A stretch of 64,000 nt of DNA, from assembly GCA_013397865.1 (NCBI GenBank), contig VZTI01002343.1:372001-436000 (forward strand), read 5' to 3'. This DNA is from Struthidea cinerea (taxonomy: Eukaryota; Chordata; Aves; Passeriformes; Corcoracidae). A program made the translations under genes and the position numbers. The notes beneath the pieces were generated by a model that saw only the letters and a program-made list of their open reading frames with translations, ran no database searches and had not been told where the DNA came from. This document shows positions 34,549 to 46,435 of the stretch, one piece after another (position 1 is the first letter of the stretch; every line of letters starts with the position of its first letter).

Positions 34549-37500
34549 GTNAGCCGAGCCGGGCCGGGCGGGGGCACACCCCGACACTCCGCGCCCCGAC
34601 GCCGCCGCCCTCTCCGCAGGTGCGGCTGCGGCGCTGGCGCTGCTGTGGCTGCTGGTCTGCGCTCCGGGGGACGCCGGCTGCCACCCCCTGACCGTAGCCG
34701 ATCTCTTCGACCGGGTGATCCGGCACTCGGGCAGGATCCACAGCCTCTCCACGGCGCTCTACGCCGAGCTGGTGAGTGCCGGGCTGGCCCCGCCGCCGCG
34801 GAGCCGGACTGCACCGCCCTGGGAGCGGCTGCCGACGGGCGGGATAGGGAAAAAGGCGGCGGGATGGAGGGTGGTGGTGGTGGTGCTCTCGGTGTACGTT
34901 TAGGTGTTCTTCCCCCGTAGGAAAAACACTTTCCTCGCCGTGACAACGAGCTGGGAAGGCCCGCTCGGAAGTGCCACACGTCGGGAATGCTGACCCCCAA
35001 CGGCAAAGAATACGCCCAAAAAATCCCGGTAAGGGGCAACGGCGGCGACGGCGGGCAGAGACGGGACAAGGTGGTACCGCGAAGCTGGGGGGGGGGTTTG
35101 GAAGCGGACTCCGTGGGTCACACCGCCTTCTTTCTCCGCCCCGTGGAGAAAGGGGAAAATACCTCCCGTCCCGTCAGAGCCCCGAAATGTCTCATTAATT
35201 ATGCTGTGATGGTCCCCCACTCCAGTCGGGCTGGAGATAGGTAGAGAGGTTTTTATGCTTCTGGAGCTTCTTCAACAACCTGGATGGAAGAAGCTGCTAA
35301 GTTTTCACCCCAAACCGGTGCACATCACAGAGGTATTGCATATGAATCACAATTTAGTTGAATTTTAAATCTGTATGTTGTTACCTATGCTCGGATCATA
35401 TATACTAGTTATAATAAGGATATTGTAGTAGTATTTCATCAGAATGACTGACAGACATCCTTTGATTTTGTTGTGCCAAACTCTGTGGAACAGAAACTTA
35501 GAAATGTGTGTGTGGCAGAGAAGTTAAACTAATCAGTATCACTGCAAAGTACAAAAAGCAATCAGGAGAAAGAAATAACAGTCATTATCTCTGAATTGGT
35601 AGTTAGGTAAGGGGAAAAGAACAGCAAATTGGTTTACATCACAGTTGTGATGGCAAAGAGAAAAAAATCGTTATTCGTTCAGAGAAGAGTAGGAAGAGTT
35701 TGTTCATACAGGGAAAAAGCAAATTGGGAAACTGGGGATACTCCAATGGGAGAAACTTTTGCCTCTAGGAGACAGACAAAGACAATGTTAACGTTTTGTT
35801 GTTTGGTTGTGATGGAGTGAGGAGCTTGCCCCAAGACACCCTTCTAGAAGGCCCCCTGGAAGGGCAGTGGGAGATGAGACCCTGCTCATATTAGCTGAAA
35901 ACACAACAAATAAAACTTTTGGGTGTTATTATAGAGACAGAGTGGCGTTTAAGTACTGAATTGCAGATGTATATCTTAATCCCACTGAGACTAAGAGTAG
36001 TCATATGATCTGCTGCAAAGTAACAGAGACATTCTCTATTGTTTTAATTTATAAGAGAGAAGAACTAACTCACCTGATACTGAAACTCTTGCAAGCCTGG
36101 AAAGAACCACTTTCCCACTTTAACCAGCATATTGAGCATCATCAAGAGCTACCTGATGACAGCCTTAGCAAAGCTAAGCAAATCAGCAATATGGTACATG
36201 AGCTGAAGACTGGAGTTGAGAAAGTAACAGAAAAGGCAAGATTTTTGATGTAGCTTTTATTTATACCAGTTATGTGGCATGGGTGACTTTGGGGAGGGGG
36301 CAATGTCTGCTCCCACTTGGGCTTGGAGGCTCTTATTCAGCAAAATGCAGGACTTTGTTACGGATACAGTCACCTTTCTGTCAAAGGACGTGACTTAGTT
36401 TATAGATTGGCAGATATGTAGATGGCATTATAGGAGTCCATATTTGTGAGGCAGTATTTTAACAGGAAGTAGATGAAAGACACACATAAGTACAAAGACT
36501 AGAGCCTTTTGTAGCTTCATCTATGATCCAGTAATGACTTGAGTTTTCTAGGCCAGTAGAGAAGATGTGGGTAGACCATGATAAATGCTTAATAATGGTG
36601 TTAAATGTTATTAGGATTTACATTCTAAGTAAGACAAGTATCACTGCTGTCTGATGCAAAGAGCTCCTTCCTAAGGCGATAATTTTATGCTGGGATAAAT
36701 TCTTCAAAACAACAGTGGCATTGCTTAAGTCTGATGTCAGTCACAAAACAATTTCAAAACTCCATTCCAAATTATGGCAGATCATATATAAATCACTGGA
36801 TAACATTTTTTGTTATTTCCATTTCTCTCTTCTCATTACTAGCTAGAAGTCCTGACTGTTGCAATTTTTGTGCATTTATATCTAAAATTAACTGTAGTTT
36901 TTGCTGAACAAATTAAATCTGTGTGCCTATTCTCTAAAATGGCTACACTGCCAAGGTGTCTGTTTCACTAAAAAAAGTGATTAATAAACTAGTATCTTAC
37001 ACTAGTAGATCACCTTTCAGCTTTATGAACACAGGTGGGGAATACAAGTTTTAAAAGGGTAAGCAGCTCATCACTAGAATAGGCTGAAGTGTACCCTGCT
37101 CTAAAATGCAGCCCTGGTTAGGGTAACTCAGAGTTACACATGGAAACTCCATCATCCCAGTGAAGCCACAGTTTTCAGTTAAAATGGCCTTATAGTTCAG
37201 AAGTGTCCCACCTCAAAGCTTGACCTTTGCTTCATTCTGTAGATGAAGCAAACTCTAAACTAGATACACCCTTTTGGTATATTTATCTGCTTTGTTTTTT
37301 CTAAAACACCTTTGAAGGTATTACTAAGAGGGAATTCTTTGAAGTATTGACCTCTCTGTACTATGGAGATACCACAGGGTAGAAATACAATTACAAACAT
37401 TAATGCATTTCATATTTTGCATCTGTGTTTTTCTGTTAAGACAGAAAAATTCTAAACTTGCTTTTGTTGTGAAGCACCTACTCTGGCAGGTGATCACAAT

Positions 37501-38107
37501 CTGCAGAATTCACCAGGTTAAATAAACAGCACTGGTGGATGCTCATGTTAGAAGCTTCCCTTCACAAAAAGCATTAAAATAAATGGCTAAAAAATCTCAA
37601 GACTGATTTGCTATAATACTTCAAGAGGAAATAAAGATTACCAAACAGGGGTTCCTCAAACTCAGATGGAATATTCCTTACTAGTGTATCAAATCATTTC
37701 AGTCTAGTCTAAAAGTTGCGGAGATACCATAAGGATAAAAAGACAATGTCATTCTATGTAAGGACCTTTAAATATATATTCAATTAGTATGTGAAAGACC
37801 TAAGTAGCACAGCCCAAAGTATTGACACCTCCCTTGACTTCTGCAGTAGTATTTTCAAGATTTGTTGCATGCATAGTTACAAGCTGTACTTCTTTTCCTG
37901 TTTTCAATACAGATGCAGTCAATGGGGATCATCAGCAATTCATTAAATGGAATGGCATCATCTGAAGGCACTGCTTTATCAATTAGTAATGAAGCAAACA
38001 TGATGAGTGACTCTGACTTCATTCACTGTTTTAGGAGAGATTCCAATAAAGTACAAAGCTACTTAAAAATTCTCAAATGTAGGATTATGCCAGAAAATAG
38101 TTGCTAA
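34512..38107 (+). CDS. PRL2: Prolactin-like hormone PRL2, five coding exons
   Basis: Secreted four-helix cytokine hormone of the growth hormone/prolactin family, expected to act through a prolactin-type receptor. Joined exons 34512-34548, 34620-34771, 34921-35028, 36056-36235 and 37913-38107 encode 223 residues. Residues 1-32 form a signal peptide with core AAAALALLWLLV. Helix 1 starts near VADLFDRVIRHS (38-49). Exon 5 carries CFRRDSNKVQSYLKILKC (198-215), which fits the C-terminal somatotropin/prolactin signature. C81-C198 and C215-C223 give the two conserved disulfides. C33 at the mature N terminus has no visible partner, unlike the N-terminal disulfide pair of tetrapod PRL. The start was chosen for its strong context (GCGCCATGG), the TATA box 72 bp upstream and the signal peptide. 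Exon number and phases match PRL. It is assigned to PRL2 rather than PRL because mature sequence and gene location differ from the classical pituitary prolactin. Confidence 0.93.
34620..34771 (+). CDS. PRL2: PRL2 exon 2
   Basis: Acceptor CTCTCCGCAG, donor GAGCTG|GTGAGT. It completes the split Gly, then encodes the hydrophobic signal core, the probable cleavage site after APGDAG and helix 1 (to STALYAEL). It ends in phase 0. It is very GC-rich compared with exons 4 and 5. Confidence 0.92.
34921..35028 (+). CDS. PRL2: PRL2 exon 3
   Basis: Acceptor TTCTTCCCCCGTAG, donor ATCCCG|GTAAGG. It has 36 codons including KCHTSGMLTPNGKEYAQKIP, the counterpart of the PRL 'CHTSSLxTPExKEQAQ' block with the first conserved cysteine of the long disulfide. 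Phase 0 on both sides. Confidence 0.95.
35029..36055 (+). other. PRL2: PRL2 intron 3
   Basis: About 1 kb. The first 160 bp belong to the CpG island and the rest is AT-rich. No repeat or other gene seen. The acceptor is TTTTAATTTATAAG. Confidence 0.85.
36056..36235 (+). CDS. PRL2: PRL2 exon 4
   Basis: Exactly 60 codons, phase 0 on both sides. It covers helices 2 and 3: REELTHLILKLLQAWKEPLS and later ISNMVHELKTGVEKVTEK. The 3' boundary is set by homology, because PRL exon 4 ends at the same place. The following bases are AAG|GCAAGA, a GC donor instead of GT. Confidence 0.9.
36236..37912 (+). other. PRL2: PRL2 intron 4 with probable GC-AG splice sites
   Basis: Starts GCAAGA and ends TTTTCCTGTTTTCAATACAG. 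Apart from the C at position 2, the donor context (AAG|GCAAG) is the classical strong context seen at GC-AG introns. The 1.7-kb interior is AT-rich with no recognisable repeat. Confidence 0.75.
37913..38107 (+). CDS. PRL2: PRL2 exon 5 and stop
   Basis: It has 64 codons from ATG CAG TCA to TAA. It opens with a loop (SLNGMASSEGTALSIS), then helix 4 with FIHCFRRDSNKVQSYLKILK and the C-terminal hairpin CRIMPENSC. It ends on the final cysteine exactly as prolactins do. Confidence 0.95.
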   Translation: MQSMGIISNSLNGMASSEGTALSISNEANMMSDSDFIHCFRRDSNKVQSYLKILKCRIMPENSC

Positions 38108-38156
38108 ATTGTAATCCCTTGACAAGTAGTCTTCAGCATGTTGCTTATAAAGATTA

Positions 38157-38162
38157 AATAAA
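38157..38162 (+). terminator. PRL2: PRL2 polyadenylation signal
   Basis: AATAAA 50 bp after the stop codon. Further AATAAA hexamers occur at 38268 and about 38304, so the exact 3' end may vary. Confidence 0.6.
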
Positions 38163-38400
38163 ATAGAACTTCTAAATTATCACTTTTAGAGTAATTTTAA
38201 TAGGAAATTGGTTTTGAAATCCTTTGGCAGCTACCTGACACAGTTGACCAATGCAGATGAAATACTAAATAAAGCATCATGTGTGCATGTCAGTTAATGC
38301 ACCAATAAAAAGGAGTACTATAGCATTAGATAAATAAATGTTCTTGCACATTACCCTGTGACAGACTATATTATGGCTGATTCACGCAGGTTAGATATAT

Positions 38401-39170
38401 ACACAGAATTACAGAATGGCTTGGGTTGAAAGGGACCTTAATGATCACTGAGTTCCAACCCCCACTCCGCCATTGGCAGGGATGACATCCACTAGATCAG
38501 GTTGGTCAGGGCCCCACCCAAGCTGGCTGTGAACACTTCCAGGGATGGGCCATCCACAACTTCTCTGGGCAATGCATTCCAGTGCCTCACCACTCCCTTC
38601 AGTAAAGAACTTCTTCCTCACATCTAATCTAAATCTCTCCTATTTTAGTTTAAAACCATTCCCCCTTATCCTATGACCCATGTATAAAGCTGCTCTCCCT
38701 CTTTTTTATGAGCCATCTCTAAGTCTTGCAAGGCAGCAATGACATTTCCCTGAAGCCTTCTCTTCTATAGGCTGAACAATGCCAACTCTCTCAGACTGTC
38801 TTCATGAGGTTCTTGTGGGCCCACTTCTTAAGCTTGTCCAGGTTCCCCTGGGTAGCATCCCCTCCTTGTGTTGTCTCAGCTGCATTGCTCAGCTTCGCAT
38901 CTACAAACTTGCTGAGGGTGCACTCCATGCCACTCTCTGTGTCATTGCTGAAGATACTGAAGAGCACCAGTCCCAAGACAGAGCCTTGAGGGACACCACT
39001 TGTCACTGGCCTCCACCTGGACATAAGAGCCACTGTCCAAAATTCTCTGGCTGCATCCAACCAGCCAATTCCTTAACCACCAAATAGTACAGCCTTCAAA
39101 CCCATGTCTCTCCAATTTGGAGATATGGGTGTCAAGTGGGACCCTGTGGAATGCCTTACAGAAGCTGAAA
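38401..39170 (-). mobile_element. 5'-truncated CR1 LINE with ORF2 C-terminus
   Basis: The + strand begins CACAGAATTACAGAATGGC (reverse of the CR1 3' end) and includes GGGATGGGCCATCCACAACT and GCAATGCATTCCAGTGCC. On the - strand, 39060-38791 translates to VTSGVPQGSVLGLVLFSIFS and then a KLKKWAHKNLM block, the CR1 reverse-transcriptase C-terminal region. Internal changes (lost DD motif, stops beyond 38791) show that it is inactive. It lies about 300 bp past the PRL2 stop codon. Confidence 0.95.
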
Positions 39171-40389
39171 CATAGTTGAAAGTAAGGTTCTATTTGTTAA
39201 ACCTTGGTACATCTATATACTATCAATTAAATATATTTTTACACAAAGATAATGTTTCCCCCCATTTCTACGTACACACCTACCTGCAGAATATTGCTTA
39301 ACACTGAAGAGTGGCATTGATGTTGATCAGTTCATTTAACTGCAGGGCCTATGCCAGACTTTTATGTTCACATCATACTTCTTACTGATTTCTGTGGGCT
39401 TTCATATGTGTCCCATAAAATCTAGTATTTTTACTCATTTTGAATGCTCTTTTATATCTGTAATGGCTTCACTGATTTCAGTAGAAACTCCTAAAGAAAA
39501 AGTTTCTCTGTGAAAAGTAAGTCAGAATTCTCATCCAAATAGCATTTCAGTCCAAGGGCTGAGCAGGGAGTAGTAATAAGTCTCTTTCCCATTCCACATG
39601 CTGACACAGGCCTTGGGTTTTACAGTAATGATGACAAACTCCATAGCAAATAAAAATATGAAAGCTGTCAGATATTTTATGGAAATCACACTTTCCTAGC
39701 AGCAGAGTGGTGCTGCTGGCTGTGCACAGAACAAAACTTCTTTGCATTCAGAGCCTAACTGAGCCATTTTAACAAGCAGTTACAATCAACATGGATTTAT
39801 CTTTAATATTCTTGAGTATTTTACCACTGAATGCTCTTTTCTGGCCTTACATGATCTTGATGGTTGCTGACAGTAGCAGGAGCTCAGGCAGCCAAGAATG
39901 AGGAGTAAAATGCTGATTATTTAATGATACTGAATTTGGGCTTGAGAAACCTAGCAGGGAAAGCTCTCAAAGAAGCATTTATGCAGACCAGAGAAACAAC
40001 ATTTTCAGTTACATCCCTGTAACTGCCAATATCCTCAGATATCTCCTATCTGGTAGATGGCTGATGTACTTTTGCAGCTAGAAGCTGTGAGCGTTCACAA
40101 TTCGTGTCTGGTCCCTGCTGTGACAGGTATAGTAGAGAGGCAATGGGTCACATCGTGCCTGCCCTGAAGAAGTTACTAGCTGCAGTTGCTTAAGCAGTAA
40201 GATACCACAAAGAGATCATGAAATAGCAGCATTCCTGGGCAGATTTTGAGGAAATTCTGGAAACAAAACACAGCTCCGAAGAGAGAAAAGGAAGGCTCCT
40301 CTGAGCAAATGGACAGAACCGGGGGGGGATGCCCACACTGCCTGCATCTACCTGTGATCGCAGAAGATGTAGTAGCAATTAATAGCTGT
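39171..40389. other. No gene seen (39171-40389)
   Basis: AT-rich spacer between the CR1 copy and the isolated CpG island. A G9 run lies at 40320-40328. Confidence 0.5.
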
Positions 40390-40910
40390 AGCATTAAGGC
40401 GGCCACCTGGTGTAGCCGCAGTGCCGGAGTACAGCGGCCCGCTGGCGGTGTGTGCCTCCCATGCCAGCGAGGGGTCACTGCTGGCTCCCAAACGCTGCAC
40501 TGGGACAACCGCGCCTTCACTGGGGAGCCAAGCGGTGCCAGGGTAATGCCGCCGCGTACCGGCAAAGACACGACAGCCACCCTGCGTCAGACGCGAGAGG
40601 TGACAGACACGGGAGGGGTCACTGCGTCGAAGAGGCTGACGGCAGGAAGCTCCCTCCGGACCGGCTGTGTCCCGCCCCGCTCCCCAGGGCACCGCGGACG
40701 GGGATGACGCGCTGCGCCCCGCGCTGCCACAGGGCGGGAGGTGGCCGTGTTCCCATGGGAGGCGGCCGCGGCCCCTACTGTCCTGCCCGGTGGCAAGTAA
40801 TTGCAAGCGAATTGCAAGGTGACTCAGAAATCAGCCGTACCCGCAGCTGGCAGGACCTCCCAAGGGGTGCAGCTGAGGGTCAGGGGGAAAACGTCGCAAA
40901 CGGAGCAGGT
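40390..40910. promoter_or_regulatory. Isolated CpG island between PRL2 and DBX2
   Basis: About 500 bp of CpG-dense DNA (for example GCCGCCGCGTACCGGC, CCCGCCCCGCTCC and GGAGGCGGCCGCGGCCC) in the middle of AT-rich sequence, 2.3 kb past the PRL2 stop and 5.7 kb beyond the DBX2 stop. Reading frames of 150-210 codons on both strands are the expected by-product of high GC and have no recognisable domain. It could be a promoter of a non-coding or unrecognised transcript, or a developmental CpG island linked to DBX2. Confidence 0.7.
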
Positions 40911-43900
40911 CATACAAAAAACTCTCATCTCCTCCAAAGTGCTAAACCCTGGGAACGGTTTTCTGTACAGAAATGTGAAAACAGAGAGAATGAGATAGTG
41001 GGTGGCACACGAGGAAGAACAGTGCACCGAAGTATTATCCACAGTCATTCATCCTCATTAGTGCTGTATTTCAGTTTTGCCTTTGGCTGAAGCGAGGCAT
41101 GTTGGTAAAACAAAAGCCTTCCTATATTGCTAGCATTGCCTTGCTTCCTCTTACGATTGAGGAAACAACTGAGCAGTGAGCTGAAAAGGGCATGTTTTTC
41201 TCTGTGCCCACCGATGCCTCAAACAGAAATACCACTGACAGTTGTTTTTTGCACAGGGGGATACCTCATCTCCTGCATGATTTCCTCCAAGACAGCAGTG
41301 TAACTGGTTAGGAGAATTTGATAATGTAAAATCGTGTGCTACTATCAAATGCCTTGGAGTCTGAGAATCCATCACTGTTATATCAGAATATTAATTTAGG
41401 AGAAATGATTCTGTAAATTAACGGAAAATCAGAAAATCAGGATTGGTTTCCAGGTAAGCAGTAGCATCATGTGCAACAAAATAGGCAAGTCATGATATAA
41501 TTTCCATTTGTGAAACAATCTGTTTCCATTAAACTTTCTTGTCAACCAAATAAATTTAAGAATTATAAATATCCCCATTGTTCTTCAGACCTTATTCCAT
41601 GAAACAGTGCAGGATAATCCCAGAATATTGACATTTTTGTACAGTCCAATTAATTTGTTTCAATTATTAGAACTGGCTTCTGCACATCAGAGATTTCCTC
41701 ATCATAATGTTTCCATTTTTTTCAGAATGATAAGGGATACAACAGAGACACTCCCAGTGACTAAAAAGTCATTTTGTTCCTTTTGTAATGCGCTAAATGG
41801 TTTTGATAGTGTATCTTAAATCTAGACTGAATCTTATATGTGCTGATGTCTGCATGGTAGATTAGGTGGCTAATGTCACTTGTAGTTTAGCTCTTATCTA
41901 AATCCACATGATAGCAAAACAGAAACAAATTGAAACAGTCTTCTTTGCACAATGTACATTCATGTTCAGCTACCCACATTCAAATATCGACCTGAAAATG
42001 AACATACCTGGAAATACAGAAAAATGCCTCAAAGGTTGGATGCTTATAAAAAGTGGCATTTCTGTGTGCAAGAAATGCAAGCAGTAGAAGATCACTATAG
42101 AGATGTTACCTTCTGACATCCCTGTCCACCATGCCCAGCTTCAGTGCTCAGCATTCCAACCAATATAAAAACAAGGAGTTGCCGTTTTCTTGCCGTGAAT
42201 TTTGATGCGAGTCTGCATGGGGAGCATTTCAGATCCAGGTTTAACTATCCCAGTTTATCTTACACAGCAGCAGTCACCATAACATAGCTTAGAACCATGC
42301 TCATTTAAAGACTTCCACAATCCATGACAATTTCGACCACTGTGAACCTTTCTCTGCAGGGGCTTTTTGGTCTCCCTGTAGTTCAAAGCGGAGTCTCAAG
42401 TTAATTTGATCCTAATTCCTCTCTGGTCCTTTCTAAAGGCACTGGATTTACAATTCTCATAATGAATTGGTTTGTCTTTCCTTCTAGTATGTGAAAATCA
42501 GTAACAGTCTAGTTGGTAGAAGGTGCTGAAGCATGTGAATGTACTTAATTTATGTCAGTCTTTTGACTGCAGAAGTATTTGTCAGAGGAGCTGTGTGGCT
42601 ACAGTGATGGCAACTGGTATTTAAAATCCAGTACTAGTAAATCACAGCAGATAAAACAAATCTGATGTATTACTGCAGCTCAGAAGTGACATTTGACCAT
42701 TGTACTACTGTTCTGACACTGAAGTTGGTAATGCAGTTTTGTGCCTTAAAGCAGCCCTGTTCTCCTCAGCAGATCATAATTATTTCTGTTTGGCAAAGGA
42801 TCAATAAAAACAAAATAACTTTCAAAAATCACTTTATACCGTAAATCTGTACAACCAAAGTTTAAGTGCTGACATAGCTGTGGTCAGCAAATCCAGTTTT
42901 TAATGATGTTATATGAGGTCCATGGAGGAGCTAGCTGGCCTCTCGTGTTCACAGTCTCACAGTCGTTCACACGCAGTAAAACATGACTGGTTGTGGCTGA
43001 TACAGACTGCAAAAATCTGCATCATGATACATTTTAAAAGTCCAAGAGCCAGACCTAGAAGGAAATCGGCAGCCTCCTCTGCCTGACTTTAAGAACATAC
43101 TTTCAAGATCCACATTCAGACCCATCTGGAGGATCTTCAATAGGTGGGATGAGAAAAGCCTCTCCTGTTCCTGAGGCTGCTGGGCTGGCCAGTGAGATCC
43201 CTGTGTCAGCAGCACAGCCTGAGAGCATGGAAGTCTGCAGCTCGGTTAACAAAGTGAGTACTGAGTATCAGCCCTTCCTCCCTTTCCCTGTTGTATTCTG
43301 TATTACATTAGCATTGATAAGTTGTCAGAACAACCAGAGAAGTGCCCAGCGAGTATAAATATCTGCTTTGTTTGCAGCCTCTGAAGAGATGAGTTTTTTA
43401 ACTGTGGTTTGCAATTTGAGGTACCCGAACTCTCCCCAGTCCCAGGATCCCAATAAACATCCTTCATAATACTCCACAGCCTATACCTATAGTCTCAAAA
43501 TGCTACACATAGGAAATACCTCAGATACCCTACAACCATGCTGCAAGATCATCCATCAGGTCAAATCTTTGAAGTCCAAATAGCACGTTGCTGGTTTTAA
43601 CCTAGGTGTCACTGGTATCTATCACGTCACTCCCTTACACCAGCTGCACTCTACGCCTTTCACCTCTGCACTGTGTCTGTTATGAAACAGTTCAAATATC
43701 TGCTGGGCATTTTGCATACTTGTGCTCTCTGTTCTTTCTAAAACTAGTATGCATACAGTATTTGAAGGAACCAAATACTATTTGATTCTTCACAAAGAAA
43801 AAACTGGCACTGTAAATATATTTTTATATTTGTACTGGGTGCTATTTCTCATTTACCAAGTTTTCACAGTATGTGCTGAAGGGAAACTTCTCCTTCATGT

Positions 43901-46435
43901 AGTACAAAATCAGAGGAATCAAGGGTGTATGTTTCAAGGGCCTAAATCTTAACTGAACCAGACTATTTTAGATACAACTCAAGATTTACATGTATATCTT
44001 TAGGGTTTTTTAAAAAGCTTGATCAGCATTTTCAGGTAAAGAATGTTTTATCTGGCATACTGAAACTTTATTCTAGCTGTGGAGTATAGGATAACACTGA
44101 TAGGAACTGTTAAGAGATTTGGAGGACCTTGAAATGGTTTAACAGGCTACAGTGAAATCAGAACTTGTTGAATTTAAAACACCTGTAATATTACAACTGT
44201 GAAACCAATTCTGCATGAGCCTTGCTTGATCTTTGCCTCTGAGACAGCCTTCAAATGTATTCTGTTCAGCACATCAGCTCACAGTTCTGACAGCAGTTCA
44301 CATTTTGTGCTTGCAACACCATGAACTGAAAGAATTTCCCAGGGAGCATTCTGAATCACATCTCCCATCTCCAAAAGCGTTGCTTCTAACACTGCTGCTT
44401 CACTGACTTGCAGTAAAAGACTATGAGCAGCTGGGAAGACTCCCTTTCCATTAAAGGTGAGATTAAAAAACCCTCACCACCCCCACCATACAGATTTCCT
44501 CCAAAATGGGAAGCACTGATGAATACATGCACGCACATATACCACCACCTGACCATTTGCTGGTGATCTGGAAATACCTGCAATGCCATTTCACAATTAT
44601 CTGGGCTACTAACACTTGCTGGTCCTTCAGGCAGGCGCTGGTCAAACAGGGCAGGACTTCAACACCAAAGTCATCCCCATGTGTACACAATCCGTCTGTC
44701 CCCCACAAACGTTTTATGCAGAATCTGAGTTGGTTCTGGGATTTCAATTGCGAGACAGGAGTAAACTCCCCACATTGCTGAACAGTATATAGCACATGTT
44801 CAAGGGCTTTCTGAGGGTAGGTATTGAGGCAGTTTACATTAATGAAGGTTTGTAAATGCAGAAAGAGATAACTTCTTAATTTTTCTGTAATTCCTTTTTT
44901 TCTTTAAATCAACCATAGGAAATCACATGCAAGGAATATTACATAATGCAAGACTAGGATTGCACAGTTGGCCACTGAGAAGGCAGGACATGCACAAGGC
45001 AAGATACAAAACTCACCTGATTGTGCATAGATTTTATGATACAAGTGTCATCATTGCAATCTCAAGTTTTTTAGCTGCAAATGTATCTAAACTTCACCTC
45101 CCAGGTAATGCAATGTAACAAGGGGAATAGTGAATCGTCTACTAAAAAGTAAAAAATTAAATAACAATTTACTCCACAACAATTGCATGGTTTTTTGAAA
45201 TATGTATGATACAGTTCAAAAGATTTGGAGCTCAAGGCAAGAATAATCAGAAACATTCAAGGTATATATGATGAGAAAAGCCAGACTAGATTATCATAAT
45301 CTTTTGCCTATAACATATATGAATGCCAGAAAGAAAACAGTCCCTACAAAACCATAATGTTCTCCAAAAGGTTTTGCCTGTAACATAAAATATCTTTAGT
45401 CTCTCTTCTCAACAAGGGCATCCATAAATGCATGAAAAAGAAAACTGATGTTATGTTCCCATCTTGAGCTATAAAGATTTGCAAATAAAACAAAGAAAGA
45501 TACACTTAAATTCATAGACTGACCACCTTAAACTGGATTAAGCAAGAAAATAATTTTAAGCAGCTTTAATAATATTTGAGGCTATTTGTATTACACAGAA
45601 TACTGTCCTGTCTTTGATACAGACATATGCTAATGTGTCTGGCACCAGTTTAAACAGGAGTAAGCCAGGATTAAGGCTACTATGGCATGTCATCTCCATA
45701 AGTACTTTTCTGAAGTGGCTGTAGTAGCAATTTTTCCAGTTATGGGTCTGTTGCTTAGTGAATTTTGGCTACAATTCTGCATACTGTCATTACAGTTTTG
45801 AAATACGAAAGATTCTACCAACAGCCCAAAAAAAGACACTGCCACTCAGAGTTAAGAATGCTGGAAGATTCATGCATGGGCAAAAAGACAGAGGTCAGTG
45901 AACTGCACTTCCCAGTACACACTCTCATCAAAGTTACTTAAACATGGAATATTTTATAGAGTAGGTTGGCTGCCTTTTAATATTGCATACTTTACCAGGG
46001 TTATCAGCTGACCTGTGACCATACTCTAAAGCTAACTGAATACTGACACAGGTGAGGACAGATGGAGAGAACACACCAAAAATGCTTATGTTTATCCATA
46101 TGAATCTATTGTGTTATTTCATGAATTTCAAAAAGAACCCAAACCCACTTACTGTCTTGAGAGAAACAAAGTTCTTCTTATCTCATGCACAGAAGAAATT
46201 AATTGGTCTGACTACAATGAGAGATAAAAGTGATTCTCTATTAAGTGTGTTTTTAATGAGCATCACATACAGTGCAGTTGTATAAATCAGAGCACAAATT
46301 CAGCTTCATGCTCTTCACTTCATTTTACTTACCATCAGTTCCTATTTTACTTTTAAGGTCAGTACAAGACTGGAAAAGACACAAGAAAAGACTGAGTATT
46401 GAAGAATACTTCTTAAATCATTAGTTGTTTGTAAT
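40911..46435. other. Intergenic spacer, no gene recognised
   Basis: Mostly AT-rich. At 43149-43253 a + strand frame (MRKASPVPEAAGLASEIPVS…) runs to AACAAA|GTGAGT and could be an exon of a non-coding RNA. At 44463-44795 both strands have open frames of 90-110 codons without recognisable domains. There are no CR1 or LTR signatures. Confidence 0.4.

Larger units (their letters stand above)
34110..35190. promoter_or_regulatory. CpG island over PRL2 promoter and exons 1-3
   Basis: GC content and CpG density jump abruptly at about 34110 and fall back to AT-rich DNA near 35190. The block contains the first three PRL2 exons and short introns, with a G10 run at 35087-35096 and a (GGT)n stretch near 34870-34882. 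A CpG island at a pituitary-hormone-family gene is notable because classic PRL promoters lack one. Confidence 0.85.

Noticed and set aside
34091..34903. 270-codon + frame and 317-codon - frame over the PRL2 5' region
   Set aside because: These are by-products of CpG-rich DNA. They cross PRL2 introns and the N, and lack any domain.
36005..36253. Continuous frame starting at 36005 and ending ARFLM before a stop
   Set aside because: The part before 36056 is intron (acceptor TTATAAG) and the part after 36235 is intron 4. Homology with prolactins fixes both edges.
40246..41090. 150-212 codon frames on both strands in the orphan CpG island
   Set aside because: High GC depletes stops in all frames. 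The translations are low in recognisable structure and have no family resemblance.
43149..43253. Exon-like + frame ending AACAAA|GTGAGT
   Set aside because: Only one side has a good splice signal, and there is no partner exon or recognisable protein. Mentioned only in the spacer entry.
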